DNA of 64,000 nucleotides from Bemisia tabaci. Its lineage: Eukaryota; Arthropoda; Insecta; Hemiptera; Aleyrodidae. The stretch is from contig NC_092797.1 of NCBI RefSeq assembly GCF_918797505.1, positions 44,056,157 through 44,120,156 of the forward strand, written 5' to 3'. The translations under genes were made by a program, and so were the position numbers. Under the pieces are notes generated by a model. That model searched no databases. It was given only the letters and a program-made list of their open reading frames with translations, and was not told where the DNA came from. Below are positions 10,021-23,002 of this stretch, one piece after another (position 1 is the stretch's first letter; each line of letters starts with the position of its first letter).

Positions 10021-12986
10021 CTGTATGTCAATGGAATTTTAAGAGCTTAAAAGTACATATCCGGAGTTTAAAAGAAACTAAACCGAATTTAAGGCCTTTA
10101 TACAGACCAAAACAAAAATCCGAGCAAAATCACAATCGAGGTGAACGCCGCACTCACACCGGCGCATGGTGGATCGAATCAATTAAATAGGTCGGACGTG
10201 AAATTTTTGACAAAAACTGCAATTTTCGATGTTAATTTCGTCACATTTTAAATTTTAAGGGGTTTTCTAAAAAGAAAACCTTACAAGGGAACCAGTGGAA
10301 CAACTTTTAGAACCATAAAGTTTTGTACAAACTGAGATATAAGCGTTTAAAGGTTCCAAATTTTGTCCAACGACCTCTCCTATTGACTCGATCCTTTGTG
10401 CGGCCCCGCCACTAATGGAGGGTTAAAATTTGCTCAAGCTAGGATTGTACTCAGCACGTAGGTAATTTTTATAACGGAGAACACAAAGAAAAAAAACAGC
10501 ATCGGCGAAAATGTGCGGAATTATTAATATGTTTGCAAAAATTTTACGAGAGCTAGAAGCATTACGCACAGCTCGTCGTATTTCATGATCCTGATTTGGA
10601 ATTTTACGAGCAAATTGTTAGGATTTTGCGACGAGTTTCATGCACTGCCAAAAAGTTGTACACCTCTATACTTCTTTAGTACTGTTTCGAACATTTACAA
10701 TGGTGGTTTGGGTGACGTCGCTTCGTTTTGTAGTGGGTCATCATTCATCAGCAGTGGAGTGAGTAAAGAAATTGACCGTTTAATTTTGGACATTACATAG
10801 TTTGTCATATGATATGGGTTGCGTGCTGTAGGACATTAAAAGCGTCACCACCACGTCATTTCCAAATAGATTTTTCATGGGAACTTGCGATAGCATCCTA
10901 GAGAGGTTCGATTGGTCTTTTAGTTTAGAGAATCAGGAGGAAGGAAGTGGGTGAGCTAAAATTGCAGGTTTTGATTTTCATGTCAAGTTACCCGCACTTT
11001 TTCCGTAGAAATATTCAAGTATTCTTGATATATTTGTATCATTAAGGGGTCCTTCTCAAAAAGCTGAAGCGGTAACAGCTGTTGCCAAATTTCATCGGAC
11101 AATTTTTTTCCCAAAGGAAGGGTTGCACCGATTCTCCCGAAAATTACAAGGGAATTGTTTTATTCCATTTATGTGCGTAGTTCCTTGACACTTATAAGAG
11201 AGTCGGTAGGATTGTATTCTTGTGAAAAAATATATCATCGAAGGAAATTTGGCACGAACTGATATCCTTTGGTTTCCTTTCCAGAAACACTACCCACTCA
11301 ACCCGCGAGTCATCCGAGAAAGATATTTTAAGATCGACCTGCTGCTTCAGAGTAACAGTCCAGCCTAGCGAGGTGCAAACGTGGGGAGCGGTGGAGGGGG
11401 TTGTCACTGTGGCTTTTCCTCCGGAGAAACAAAAGCCCAAAATAGAAAAAGTTTTTCTTGTGAACAAACAGGTTCTTCTCGTGGCAAGACTGCACTCTGA
11501 TCAAAAGAGAAACCTTCATAATCATTCCGACTAGCTTGCCCTCGATTGAGGACTTGGAAATTGTCGACACAAACAGATTATCGTATAAGGGTTGTCATCC
11601 TAGCCATATTGGTGCACTGATATAAAATTTCCAGAAAACTTGATCATACTCGAGCTTTAATAAACTTGGAAGAAATTTCGGTTAAAATTTGAAGGCTAAA
11701 CATTCTATTTCTGCACGAGTGACGGAATTTTCTTAAAAGTGCCACCAAAAATGCAGATACGTCCTTGCCCCAGAGGAGTGAAGATCCATGAAAGAATGAG
11801 GCTCTAAATATTTTTCTCCTCAATATTTTCACGAACCTGGGTATTATAATAAGCATTAATGAAATAACAAAACGAGGACTGTGTGACCTAATTAAAATTT
11901 AGAGGTTCAATTTTCACCTATACAGTCCCCGTGGAAACTCCTTCAGTTTCAATTTTGTTTATTGATGTAATTGAGACCGTAGGAAATTTGATTCCATGAC
12001 CTTGATCAGTAAGAGTCGTTGTCGGGCCAGGTCGGAAGGCACATTGTGGTTGTTTGATAAGGGACAGGGATAATTCCAATGCTATGAAAATAATTGTCCA
12101 GCTTAGTGATAGTGTGTCCGCAAATCGCACTATTTTGCAACGCTGGTAAAATGCTGCGCGGATGGGCAGAAGTTCAAGGTTTGCCATGGTCAACGAAATT
12201 GTATACACGATGCAGGCATTCTTTGTGTACACACATTTAGAGCGAGTTACGGCTGTCAGAAAACAAAAACGCCTGCAATTTATTGCGTATGCAACACGGA
12301 TATGCGTCAAGCACGAATAGTTGTATTATGTAGGGATTGCCATTGAAAAGCAGCTGCGCTTTCAATTTCTTCCGCTTCTGATCATAGTACGTGTTACGTC
12401 GTTGTGCGTAAAACATGTAAGTGATGCAGTCAATTTTTTACTGACTATAGGCAAAATTTTGTCCTTCAAAATTAATTAATTAATTATTGCATCAATCAGT
12501 TATTAATCAGTTGGAATTCTCAACCAGGATTTTGATAGGAATATCACCCAATGCTCATCTCTTGCTGGAAAGATGCAAGCTGGTAGGTAGACAGCTACGC
12601 TTTCGACGTCATATGCATCTAATTATATTTAAGTCTGTTGTTATTAGACCTTTTTCAATCATCCTCATATCCCCTCTATCCCTGAGTGATTTGGATATTA
12701 CTTTAATATACGTTATAAAAACGTATCGGCAAAAGTGGGTGACATTTATAGTACAAAGCCATAAGTATCGTGTGCGGAGGTGGCGATAGTTCTTTCTAGA
12801 ATTCAAGAAACTCTTAAAATAAGTAGTTCCTACAGGCACGGCAAAACAAGGATTTCGGGTGAAAATTGAAGGAAAATTATTGAAATTAGACCACCAATCG
12901 AGAATTTTAATTTTATTTTTACTTTTCGAATCTTACAATTAGGTAATTGAGACAGAAGTTGCAAAATTATAGCTATATTCCTGGCG

Positions 12987-12987
<1 letters not shown>
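10021..12987. other. Intergenic; old repeat fragments only
   Basis: No supported exon. ORFs of 70-130 codons on the minus strand lack recognisable domains or codon bias. Position 12265-12335 carries the dispersed core motif (gcctgcaattt...cgaatagttgtat). Around 11075-11150 there is a fragment resembling the inner end of the element at 37640. Confidence 0.45.

Positions 12988-13027
<40 letters not shown>
12988..13027 (+). repeat. Poly(T) tract of about 40
   Basis: Uninterrupted T run just after ctggcgc. It could be a retroposed poly(A) tail on the minus strand, but no recognisable body is attached. Confidence 0.9.
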
Positions 13028-14648
13028 CTTGCAAAATATGGTCTAGGTAAATGCTCAATTACGGAAAGCACCCATTGCACCTTGACCGCTTCGAAGCAAA
13101 AAATTCAAAGTTTAGTAAAGATGATTTAAACCTCACGTTCATTTTAGATTTTCAGCCAATAAGGCAGAGGAAAACCTCTTCACAGGACAAAGCGTTTTAC
13201 TTAGCCCGCATGTTATGACTAAAACCAAAATTACTTTCCATTTTTCAGATCCCTTCCAAGGCCGCAGTATCCCCCGGATATAAAGCCTAAAACAACATAC
13301 AAACAAAAAAAAGAACAAAAAACAAGCAGTGAACTCCAACACAATGTGTTGATAAGGCGCGTCATTAACTCGCACATATCAACCCCTTTAGTTTTCATTT
13401 ACAGAGATTTCAAAATAGGCAAACAGCATAAAAAGAGAATTCACGATCCAACACTGCGAGGTCAAAGACGCACCTTGACGAGACCGTGTATTGTGAAAGT
13501 AGAAAGCTATTCGATCGAATTTAAGTTTTTTGATCTGCCTCAAGCAAAATCTTATCAGATTCTTGAAGAAAAGTGCTACGGAATAATTTAAGCGAAGAAA
13601 GGAAAAATTCTGTCGAACTCCTAGAAGATAAAGTCGATTTAAAGGTATTTTGGGGCTAAAATACCCAAATCACCGGTAGTAAAAATCCCGTTATATTATT
13701 GAAAAGAAATTGACTCGATATAAATGCAATTGCATTAAATACGTCTTGATTTTGTTATTTTAAACGTCTTTCCATGCAAAGAAGTTCAACCATGTCGTTG
13801 CTTTATTCATTCATGAATTGAAAGTAAGCAATCTACATCCCGAAAATCTACTGATTTGCCGTAAAAAATTGCAGAAACTTGATATACCAGGTCGATGCAC
13901 CCACTCGTTGAATTTACCAACCAATTTTGTGAGTGCAAATGTGTAAGAATCAATATGCTACAGTCATTTTGGGTGCATTTATTTTTCATGAAACAATAAT
14001 AATTTCAATCCCGAAAAACCATCAATTTTCCGTATAAAATCGAAAAAATCAAAATATGTCAACTCCCCGACGTGAAAATTAGATTCTACGTATGTAAAAT
14101 GTAAATACTTATGTATCGATATGCTGAACAGAACTATGTGTGGACAGTCAGAAGCCCGCGGCAACATTAATTCAACAGAAAAACTGTAAAAATTAGATAG
14201 GATTTTAGCCGCTTTGCCCGCCTCTCCTCGCTACTTACAACAAACCGTTCTTATACTCATCTCAAAATTTTTCTCAGAGCTTTGGGTTATTATCAGCTTC
14301 CATTTAAACTCCGGTTCGATGGCCGAATCGGCTGCCAAAAAAGCAAGCCACTGTTGAGGGGTTCTATGAGAAATTCGTGATATTATCGGCTCTCAGGAAA
14401 TCACCCCATGGCTAAAATTGGTGGTATAAATGTTTAAGTGCTTAAAATAATCGTATTCAAGAAACTAAGGAATTAAACTATGGAGTCAATTTCTTTTTAA
14501 TAATATAACGAATTTACTACCGGTGATTTAGCTATTATAGCCCCAGAATACTTTTAAAGCGCCTTTGCGTTCCAGAATCTCGACGGAATTTTTTTTTTTT
14601 TTTTTTTTGCTTAAACGATTCAAGAAACATTGTACCTAGTTAAAAATA
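13028..14648. other. Intergenic, nothing recognised
   Basis: AT-rich sequence with scattered short ORFs and a T run near 14590. No exon or repeat family recognised. Confidence 0.45.
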
Positions 14649-15849
14649 CAGGGTGAGCGAAAAGTCCCCGACCCCCCCTCTAACTTTTGAACGAATTGAG
14701 CTAGGGAAATGAAACTTTGGGAATGTTCCTATCTCAAAGGGGACCATCTTTTGAGGGGGTCAAAATTTTAGTCCCCCCCTCAGGGGGGGACAGGGGCCCC
14801 CCAACTTTTTTTTTCAAATAGCAACCCCTATCTTGTGATACCTCATTCGAAAGAGCATAAAAAACTAAGAATTTTGGCGCAAACCGCAGATCAATATCTC
14901 AATTTTTGACCGAGTTATGATAGGTCAAAGGTCAAATTTTACCTATTTTCAAAAATTCATAACTCCGGTTCAAATTATCGCAAAGAAAAAAACAAAACGG
15001 GAAAATTTACCAAATTGTGTTCGCTTTTACGTAAAAATTGCAGAAATCACTTCGATTTAATTTTACGGGGGGGGCTCGGACCCCCAAATACGTCAATTCA
15101 AAGGTCATTCAATTTTCCCGCGAAATAAGCCAATTTCCTCTGGATTTGCCTCCACATTATCTCAGTAAGGTCAAAATCAGTTCAACATTACGTTGGCAAG
15201 TCCCCAAATTTCGGGAAAAGTTAAAAAAACGAAATTTAAACGGTCAAATTTAATCACCTTAAATTTCGTTTTTTTAACTTTTCCCGAAATTTGGGGACTT
15301 GCCAACGTAATGTTGAACTGATTTTGACCTTACTGAGATAATGTGGAGGCAAATCCAGAGGAAATTGGCTTATTTCGCGGGAAAATTGAATGACCTTTGA
15401 ATTGACGTATTTGGGGGTCCGAGCCCCCCCCGTAAAATTAAATCGAAGTGATTTCTGCAATTTTTACGTAAAAGCGAACACAATTTGGTAAATTTTCCCG
15501 TTTTGTTTTTTTCTTTGCGATAATTTGAACCGGAGTTATGAATTTTTGAAAATAGGTAAAATTTGACCTTTGACCTATCATAACTCGGTCAAAAATTGAG
15601 ATATTGATCTGCGGTTTGCGCCAAAATTCTTAGTTTTTTATGCTCTTTCGAATGAGGTATCACAAGATAGGGGTTGCTATTTGAAAAAAAAAAGTTGGGG
15701 GGCCCCTGTCCCCCCCTGAGGGGGGACTAAAATTTTGACCCCCTCAAAAGATGGTCCCCTTTGAGATAGGAACATTCCCAAAGTTTCATTTCCCTAGCTC
15801 AATTCGTTCAAAAGTTAGAGGGGGGGTCGGGGACTTTTCGCTCACCCTG
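14649..15849. mobile_element. Giant TA-flanked palindrome (~600-bp arms)
   Basis: The arms meet near 15249 with essentially no loop; paired positions sum to 30498. Ends are CAGGGTGAGCGAAAAGTCCC... and its complement, each bordered by TA (14647-14648 and 15850-15851). That fits the TA target duplication of Tc1/mariner-type elements, and CAGGGTG-plus-AAAGTC ends are common in mariner relatives. The mirrored 68-71 codon ORFs (15038-15253 +, 15254-15460 -) are palindrome artefacts. Confidence 0.85.
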
Positions 15850-16305
15850 TATAAAGATTTTTCGATTTGGACGTATGAAAAATGTTTAACTCGTTCAGGC
15901 ACACCGTGTATTGTATGGAGTACTGCTGTTATTCGACCGTTGTCTTCAGGTCAAAATTCTTACAAAGAAGCCCCTTGCAAGAGGCAAATTTTTTGTAATT
16001 TCTCCCAGTTTTTTCAGCGTTAGGTATATAAATGAATTGTTTGTCAAATTTTGAGGTCAATTATATTTAATTGTAATTTATACTTTCTTTTTTTCCCCTT
16101 CATTTTATTTTTCGTATCGAGGAGTCGAGGTTTTGTTGATTTCTTCGGATTTCGATTACTGTAACTTCTCTTCTATTCGGCCGATTTTTATGAATGAGGT
16201 CTCTTTTTATTTGTGTTTTAACGGAGAGTAAGGAAAAAATTGCTAAATACATGCGAAACAATTTTTTTTGAAAATTGGATGAATCCTAGCGTGACGGTGA
16301 AATGG

Positions 16306-16531
16306 TTAATGAAGCGTGAGTAATTGGGGTACGGGTATCGGCCGCGTTGGGACCCAAGGCCCATTGTTCTTCGTGACGCCGACGCAGTGATCAGGAGCGT
16401 GGGGACGAGAGGGCTTAGTGGACTCCTGTATGAGCCACGTTTAGCAAATGGTCTAATGAGTCTCGAGGCTCATCACAGATTGCACTTACCACTATCCTGG
16501 TGGCCCCGGCTATCAGAGCAAGGAGTACCAA
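16306..16531 (-). CDS. Candidate small secreted peptide, two exons (weak)
   Basis: On the minus strand, 16531-16490 follows an AG acceptor and encodes a hydrophobic signal-like stretch (LVLLALIAGATRIV) before a good donor GTAAGT. A 64-bp GT-AG intron then leads in phase to 16425-16306, which stays open for 39 codons to TAA, reading a Pro-rich segment (ESTKPSRPHAPDHC, then WVPTRPIPVPQLLTLH). The LVLLALIAGA core resembles signal exons of insect cuticle or peptide genes. The ATG exon was not found, and the plus strand is also open here, so this is weak. GC content is above the surroundings. Confidence 0.22.
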
Positions 16532-19036
16532 CTTTTGAAAAGGATAACAGTGTTGTGGAGATATGTCAAAGCAACGTTGTGAACAAAACGGAGTGAGTGA
16601 AATTCTCATTCAAGGAGTGCCGAACTGGTCAGCCATCCTCGAATCAGTTCGCTTGCTTCCGCTTATATATGCATATTTTAAATCAGCGCGCCCCATTCTA
16701 AGGTTTTTTTTAAAAAAAACCAAGAAACGTAGACTCTTGGTATTCATTACACATAAACTAGCGAGCCCCAGAATGAGAAACAAATTTTAATCATTATTAT
16801 TGACGGATTAGTAAACTTTTTACACGCTTTGGAAAATCTCAGAAGTTCGCGGTAGTCACTTTTCGGTTAGGAACTAGGGGACTCGGTTATTGTATCGAGG
16901 GGGGGGTCGAAACGATCGCAAAGGCGGTATACTACGTATACGCGCCAAAATAAAAATAAAATAAAAACCGCATATTTTTCCACCTTCGAGAAGCGCTGCC
17001 ATTCGTGGTTGGCGAACATCATTTTCTTTCAAAATTAGAAAAATCGATCCTTCCAAACGATCTGTTAATTTTAGTAATGTGTAAACATTTTCCCGATGAT
17101 TCGGGCTTTTCTCCTCGAAAACTCAGCCAGGATAAGATCTCTCATTTTAGGAAGTCTTATCGCGAACGCTTTACGAGTGATATCTGTTATTACTTTAGGG
17201 GTTGAAAACTCTCCGACCGAGAAAATAATAGGGGGGTTATAGGGGGCAACCAGAAGGAGGACGGATTACAGTCACGCATAGCGCGCAATGATCTCGTGAA
17301 AGTGTGTGAGGTGAGTGTGACCAGAGGATTGGGCTGTGAAAATTTTGCTCCACTGACCTATATACGGGAGAGTTTGAATAAATGGATGCTGCAATTTGGA
17401 GAATCAATACTCACCACCCCGGGTCGGGTCTCATCCGGGCCCCCGCTACTTTAGCGCTCCCGGTGGGGGTTACGCGAACCGCTGCGCGGCCTTGCCCTCA
17501 GCCAGTCAAGTTGAGCTCTGGGGCTGAGCGTTATTATCAGAAAATACAAATCCGTACCATGTGATTCTAGTTCCTGTCACAAAGCTGTGCCTCCGCGATT
17601 CCTGGAATATGCATAATGAACTATCTTCGTTCCGTTTCTCCTTGTCGCTTAATTATAACTTCTTTACCGATACGAAATTAGTGAGAATGGTTCTACATCT
17701 GTTCACGTTCTTCCCGGATTCGGAGTTTGTTTAAATGTTCCGCCGAATTTAAAGGATTTCTCACGTAAATTCTGGAATATTAGAGGTAGGCACCCTATTT
17801 TCATCCGTTTCAAATAAAATTTAAAAATATTTTTTACTTCCCTCGGCTTTTTAGACTGCATGATTATATTATTAGCAATTGTTTCTCACCCCTAGCTAAA
17901 TTGGTTAAATTAATTAAAATCATAGAGAAATTCAATGCTTCTTTTTATTTGTCTAATTTTCAAAATATTTTGCAAATGCATGCATTTCAACACGCGTCTG
18001 TAATTGCTCTTATATTATTACAGAAAAAGAGTAAAGGGTTTCTGACTGTATATAGAATAAAAACTAATCGCGTATTTTTCATTGCCCTAATTTTTCCTCT
18101 TTATGATAAAATTGTACGCAAATTTTTGTGTAGCTTTCCCTCAGAAAAGTTTCGCACCAGTTTATGTATTTACGTAGCTTTTCACCTTGTCCTTTTTTAA
18201 TCTCAGCAAATAGCTTTACATCCCAAAATAATAAGAAATGTATCAATCTTTATAAAAATACGGTAAGATATATGTTTCTCAATCTCGCTCCCTATTTTCA
18301 AACTAGTTTTTGGTGCTTTATCAAGTAAAAAAGGGTTAATAAATAATTTACTTCGCAATAGATAATTGAATCTTAACTTAAATATCGACTTCTACGGTGT
18401 GAAAATATTCAATGTTCATTGTCAGGTAGATAAAATTCACAGCTCATTTATCTACGGCAGGAAAACTGCTTCCCTCGAACATTCAGATATTTACACATTC
18501 ATCCTCGATGAGGTATATTCGATCACTGCATTTACATTGCAGATCGTACAACTGTGTGATAGTAACACTTTATCAATTTATCAAAACTTCCTGCAGCTCA
18601 ATGGACCCTTTGACGTCAGTACCACCCAGAGAGTATCCGAGGCTTTTCTTATTTTTAAGGGAAAAGTTAAGGTATCAACTTCAAAGGTAATAGAAAGAGG
18701 AAATTGAGGCTGGCCACGAATAGCGCACCAGCAGGAACTTCAATTTCCGGGCCTTGGATGCGAATTACGCAGCATTGCGCTCCGCGGGTATGTTTTTGCG
18801 AGCGCTTGAGAGATCGCGGTACCCCTGCTCTTGCGCATAGAAATTTCGAGGATCCACAGCTGAATTCTAGGGAGCCTAAACAAACTGGGAGAATGAGCGT
18901 CATAGGTTCTCCTAGCGAAAAGCCACTACTCGCTACTCGCAAGTCGCAAACGCCGAACGCGCAAGCTTCCCGAGGGCGGGATACTCACGAGTGTTTTTAC
19001 CTATCTACATCCAAATGTCAACGTACCCGGTTGCAC
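16532..19036. other. Intergenic; GC-rich block at 17400-17530
   Basis: No supported gene. 17400-17530 is GC- and CpG-rich, with a strong donor-like GGTGAGT on the minus strand near 17410, so it may be a 5' exon or promoter of a minus-strand gene. 18710-18990 is also GC-richer, without a recognisable product. Confidence 0.35.
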
Positions 19037-19800
19037 TAGTCAAAGTGCATCTTTGAAAACTGGACGTAGGTAGTGAGTAAAAGTGGAGAAATTGGTTCCA
19101 TTGACCTTTGAACAGCATTTTTACGATCTTTCTTAAAAATGTCTATTCCAAAAGAGCGTCAAATCTTTTCTTGTCTTCTCAATTCATATCTTGAAATGTG
19201 ACGGTTTACTGCATTCTCGCTGTCTCAATTTCAATGACAAGTCTAAATAAGTGGATTTTACGAATGAGAAACGTGCATTTTGGACAATTACATAGACGCG
19301 GTAAGTCAATGTGGAGAACTTTGTTCCATCGACTTCAATAACGTTTTTACGACCATTAAGTTTGATGACCATATACTTTAGAACGTCCATACCTACTCTA
19401 CATACAGCGCGAATAAAGCATCAATCATCTTGCATAAATAATGATGATATATTACAATTTGAAAATGCAGATAGGTTTACCGCATCCTCACTGACAAAAT
19501 TTCAATAAATAATATAAATAAGTGAAGTTTATATAATACTAAGAGTGCATCTTTAGAAAACAGTCGCAATAGAGGAATTTGGAGAATTTGATTTGTTTTG
19601 GAAATTGGTTTTATCAACCATATTTTATTTTTGGATTGAATAGTGAGATAAAAAGTGTGAATTGAAATCCAAAGGACAAAACATGTTATCAAGAGGATGT
19701 AAGCCTTGAACACCAAAATTACCTGCATAGAAATTTCCAATATTTTGATATCTGACATTGTGGTAGTTTATCGCATCCATATTTCCATTATGAATTTTAC
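19037..19800 (+). repeat. Diverged tandem repeat, ~250-bp unit, three copies
   Basis: Units begin near 19037, 19270 and 19543. Each has gtgcat(c/t)tt...gtggagaa..ttg.ttccat near its start and a gtttac(t/c)gcat(t/c)ctc...aatttcaat segment further on. Divergence is high, so the array is old. Confidence 0.55.
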
Positions 19801-19999
19801 CAATGTATAGATATAATCGGTGCAATGTGTGATTTGCACAATTTAAATGTATTAAATATAACATGCTAATATAATTCGGTGAAAAAAGGGGGGGGGGAAT
19901 GTGAGGTGTTCCACGCTCATCTCGCTGTGGATGTTGAACAGATACAGCTGAGGCCAAAGTCCATAAGGGCCGACTCTTCTGGACACACCAAAGAAACTC

Positions 20000-20305
20000 A
20001 TTCAACCCGTTGGTCAGCTCAGGGTTTCACTTAGGATTCGTGTCGCCGATAAGACAATTGGTAAGTCGCCTGAAGATATTTGTGAGCGATTAGATTATGC
20101 CAATCTTTTGACCTATGGTCTGAGTCATACTATGCTAACAATGAGCGTGGTGAACTTATCTATCCTAAGATTTTTAAGAGAAAATTAAGAGATACGTACG
20201 AAGAATGTAAAAAAGCGAAAATACCATTATCAAGTTTCCCATTGACACTTTTTAGAATCATGATGTTTAGTGTTCGCCACAATCTCTATCATTTTTCGGA
20301 CTAGA
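20000..20305 (+). pseudogene. Frameshifted coding relic, family unknown
   Basis: One frame reads LRIRVADKTIGKSPEDIC then ERLDYANLLTYG. After a frame change near 20120 another frame reads SYYANNERGELIYPKIFKRK and IPLSSFPLTLFRIMMF to a stop near 20304. The two open stretches abut and look protein-like, suggesting one coding region broken by a small indel. It could be a transposon protein or host gene fragment. Confidence 0.25.
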
Positions 20306-20647
20306 AAAAAGCTAAACTACTTTTCATCGAAGGAACCAATGAAAATATTTTTTGATAAATATCTGTACTAATTGTAAGTTAGTTTATGATGAAATCAGTG
20401 TAATAGGTCAAAAGCAGTTGTAAGCCCCTTCAAATAATTGGCATCGCAACTTGCAATGACCAGGCACTGCCCTGGAAAATTACCTTTTTGCATTCCGTTC
20501 CTGTGAATTTTTGCGTAGAAAAGTCCCCATCGCGCCGAGTTAGAACCTTACCGAGTAATTCTTAATGCCTCATGTTATATTTACCTACATTACTTGAAAA
20601 AGAGGAGAGGGTAGAAATATCTAACAATTTATTTTAAAAATAAGTAC

Positions 20648-21601
20648 CCCTGGTAAATTTGGCGATAGCACCTGCGTTTCAAAATACCATGGGAGTTCTT
20701 ATAGCCGACTGAAGAGGGCGATAGAAAATCATATAGTTGGCTGTAGAAAGTGGAAAAAATCTTACGGTCGGGCTACACGAAGCGATAAAAAATTATACAG
20801 CCGGGCTATAGTTCCTATCGCCGGGCTTTACACTTTATCGCCTGGCTGTTGCTTTTTCGTCATCGGCTATAAAAGGTTATAAGAAATCGAGTAGAAATTC
20901 TTGTGCTTTGTAAATCCTTAAGTTTGTACGGAATCACCTTAATATTTACAAAATGCACATTATATTTTCCTTCACTACATATTTTTTTTTATCAATTAAA
21001 ATGAGAATAATCCATACAGAGTGTGCAAACATTTCAAAGTCATGAGTTGAAAAACGCTGACTCCGCGAGATTCAATATTAGAGCCTAGCACAAAGCGGAG
21101 CGGCGGTGCACCAGCGCCTACAAACCTAACAGGGATACTTCACGCATTGCGCAATGCGTGGAGTATCCCTGTTAGGTTTGCAGGCGCCAATGCGCGTTCA
21201 GCGTTGGTTGCCCGCCCGCCGCGCCGAGCCGCAGCGTACCACGGCGCTTGAAGCAACTATTTCACACTAGAGGTATTGCACAGTATCATACGAAATTGAA
21301 GGCGCTCCAACATATTAGAAATGTCAGGCATTCTTCAAAAGAACGGAGCTTTCCTCGCAAATTAAATCAAGATACTGCGGCCCAAGAGAGAGCGGTAATC
21401 CAAACACTGACTAAGTCCTAGCATCCGTAATTAGTAACGTTTAGCATACACTTTATCGCCAGGCTGTTGCTTAATCGCCATCGGCTGTAAAAGGCTATAA
21501 GAAATTGTGTTGCCGGCTACAGAAGCTATTGGAAATCTTACAGCCGGCTGTAAGTCTATGGTATTTTGGAACACAGATTCTACTGCCAATTTTTACCAGG
21601 G
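20648..21601. mobile_element. CCCTGGTA element, copy 1 (954 bp)
   Basis: Ends CCCTGGTAAATTTGGCGATAG and GCCAATTTTTACCAGGG, flanked by AC on both sides. Long sub-terminal inverted repeats share ttcaaaataccat and atagccg.c motifs. A central palindrome around gcattgcgcaatgc lies at ~21115-21195, and a core repeat (reverse) at ~21245-21310. No ORF. Copies 2 and 3 are at 27296 and 33405. Confidence 0.85.
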
Positions 21602-21884
21602 ACCTACTGGTTTCTTTTCTTAACTCTTGGGGGAAAACGGACCCAGTACGACTCCGGGCACATTTTAGCTGTTTCTTTTGAAATAATATATCTTATAATT
21701 ATTTCTCTAATAACCTCTAACAATGAAATCGAAAGTAAGCGGACGCGAAATATTTCATGCAATTCTTCAAATCGAAGTTTTAATTTTCGCGTTCGCATAT
21801 ATATGTTGGAAGTATACTTTCAGCTCGAATTCAGGTTTTGTAAAAAAAATGTTTTGTAATAAACAGCTATAAACTCGTCACTCC

Positions 21885-22010
21885 TCCGTCGCAGGTGCGT
21901 AACTCAATCCCATATGAGCCCTGCTTCCCTTAAATCTCTATGCTCTTCGGGGCTCATGTGGAGTAAAAAATACGCTTTTACGCCAGAGAAGCGATGGAAA
22001 GATCTTATAT
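21885..22010 (+). repeat. Dispersed ~125-bp repeat, copy 1
   Basis: Shares the order ctcaat...gtgagccct/atgagccct...actgttcggggctt/gctcttcggggctc...gagaggcgatg/gagaagcgatg with 32775-32900, in the same orientation. Confidence 0.5.
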
Positions 22011-23002
22011 AGACTTGATGGATCCTTTTTTTGGTAAAAACTCTAGGTAAAATCAGTATTTTAGCACAATTTGTTCAATATCATCACGTTTATTTATATG
22101 TGGTATCGATTTATCTTAATAATATTTGCGTTCAAAGACCGTTTCCTCGTATCAAAAATAGAAAAATGGAAAAAAAGTTAAAAAAAAAAAAAAAAAACGG
22201 TAGCGAAAGCATCTCGTTTTCTCTGGATTGTTTTTCTTCGTATTTTTCTTCTTCATCTTCTCAAAGAGATGAGAGCAGGTTCAAGCGCTTTGGTACCTGC
22301 GTAATAACGTTGGAGGACACTAGTAAAAGAGAAGCTCTCGCGAGCATTTAATGAGCGCGCGAACAAAAGCCCGATCCGACCTGCTATTCTACCGTAGGAA
22401 AATCTCAGAAACTTCCGCGCGCCGAAGAAGTTTGTTTCTCCGTCTAAGACTTCCTCGATGTAGCCATTGAAAAAGAATCGTATTGCTCATATCACTCTTA
22501 GTTTCCTAGTCTAGCCCCACATCATGCAAATTATACATTTAATTTGCATGATATGAGAATACGTCACTGTGCAGATATAGTGTGACGTTTTTGTTGGAAC
22601 CGAATACAATTGAATATCTAGTGCGGAAACTACTCCTCCAAAAAACAAAACAAAAAATTTACTTTGTTTAAAAAATGTGTGTGTTTTTTTTTTTTTTAGG
22701 ATGAGATACCTACGGCTTCTCTCTCATAATTCTATTTTAATTTACGAGGGGTGGCTCAGAAGTAATGCCCTTCATGAGTGTAGGAAAAAAGACATTTCCG
22801 TAGAAACTAAAAAGATCTTTAGGATTGACTTTTTGAAAATTTACCGGACTTTGGTGCGATTGGTAGATGGTATATCTTGATGTTCGACATTACAGAGTTG
22901 CCTAACGTCGAGGTATGTTTTTCTGACAGGTTGAGGAAATTTAATGCGGCTAGGACCCTGTTAGAGGGCGGTTAGGAAGCTAATTACGTCTACACTTTAA
23001 TG
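22011..23002. other. Intergenic; possible mariner-end relic
   Basis: No gene. 22742-22770 reads ttacgaggggtggctcagaa, which resembles a mariner terminal repeat; no matching end was found. 22530-22553 has a small dyad of two inverted ATGCAAAT octamers. Confidence 0.3.

Noticed and set aside
11918..12310. 130-codon minus-strand ORF
   Set aside because: No recognisable domain, no splice or start context, and it ends in a copy of the dispersed core repeat.
15038..15460. Mirrored ORFs of 71 and 68 codons
   Set aside because: Artefact of the palindrome 14649-15849.
18366..19039. ORFs of 113 and 111 codons in tandem
   Set aside because: No domain, no similarity recognised and no supporting splice sites; composition changes abruptly, suggesting repeats.
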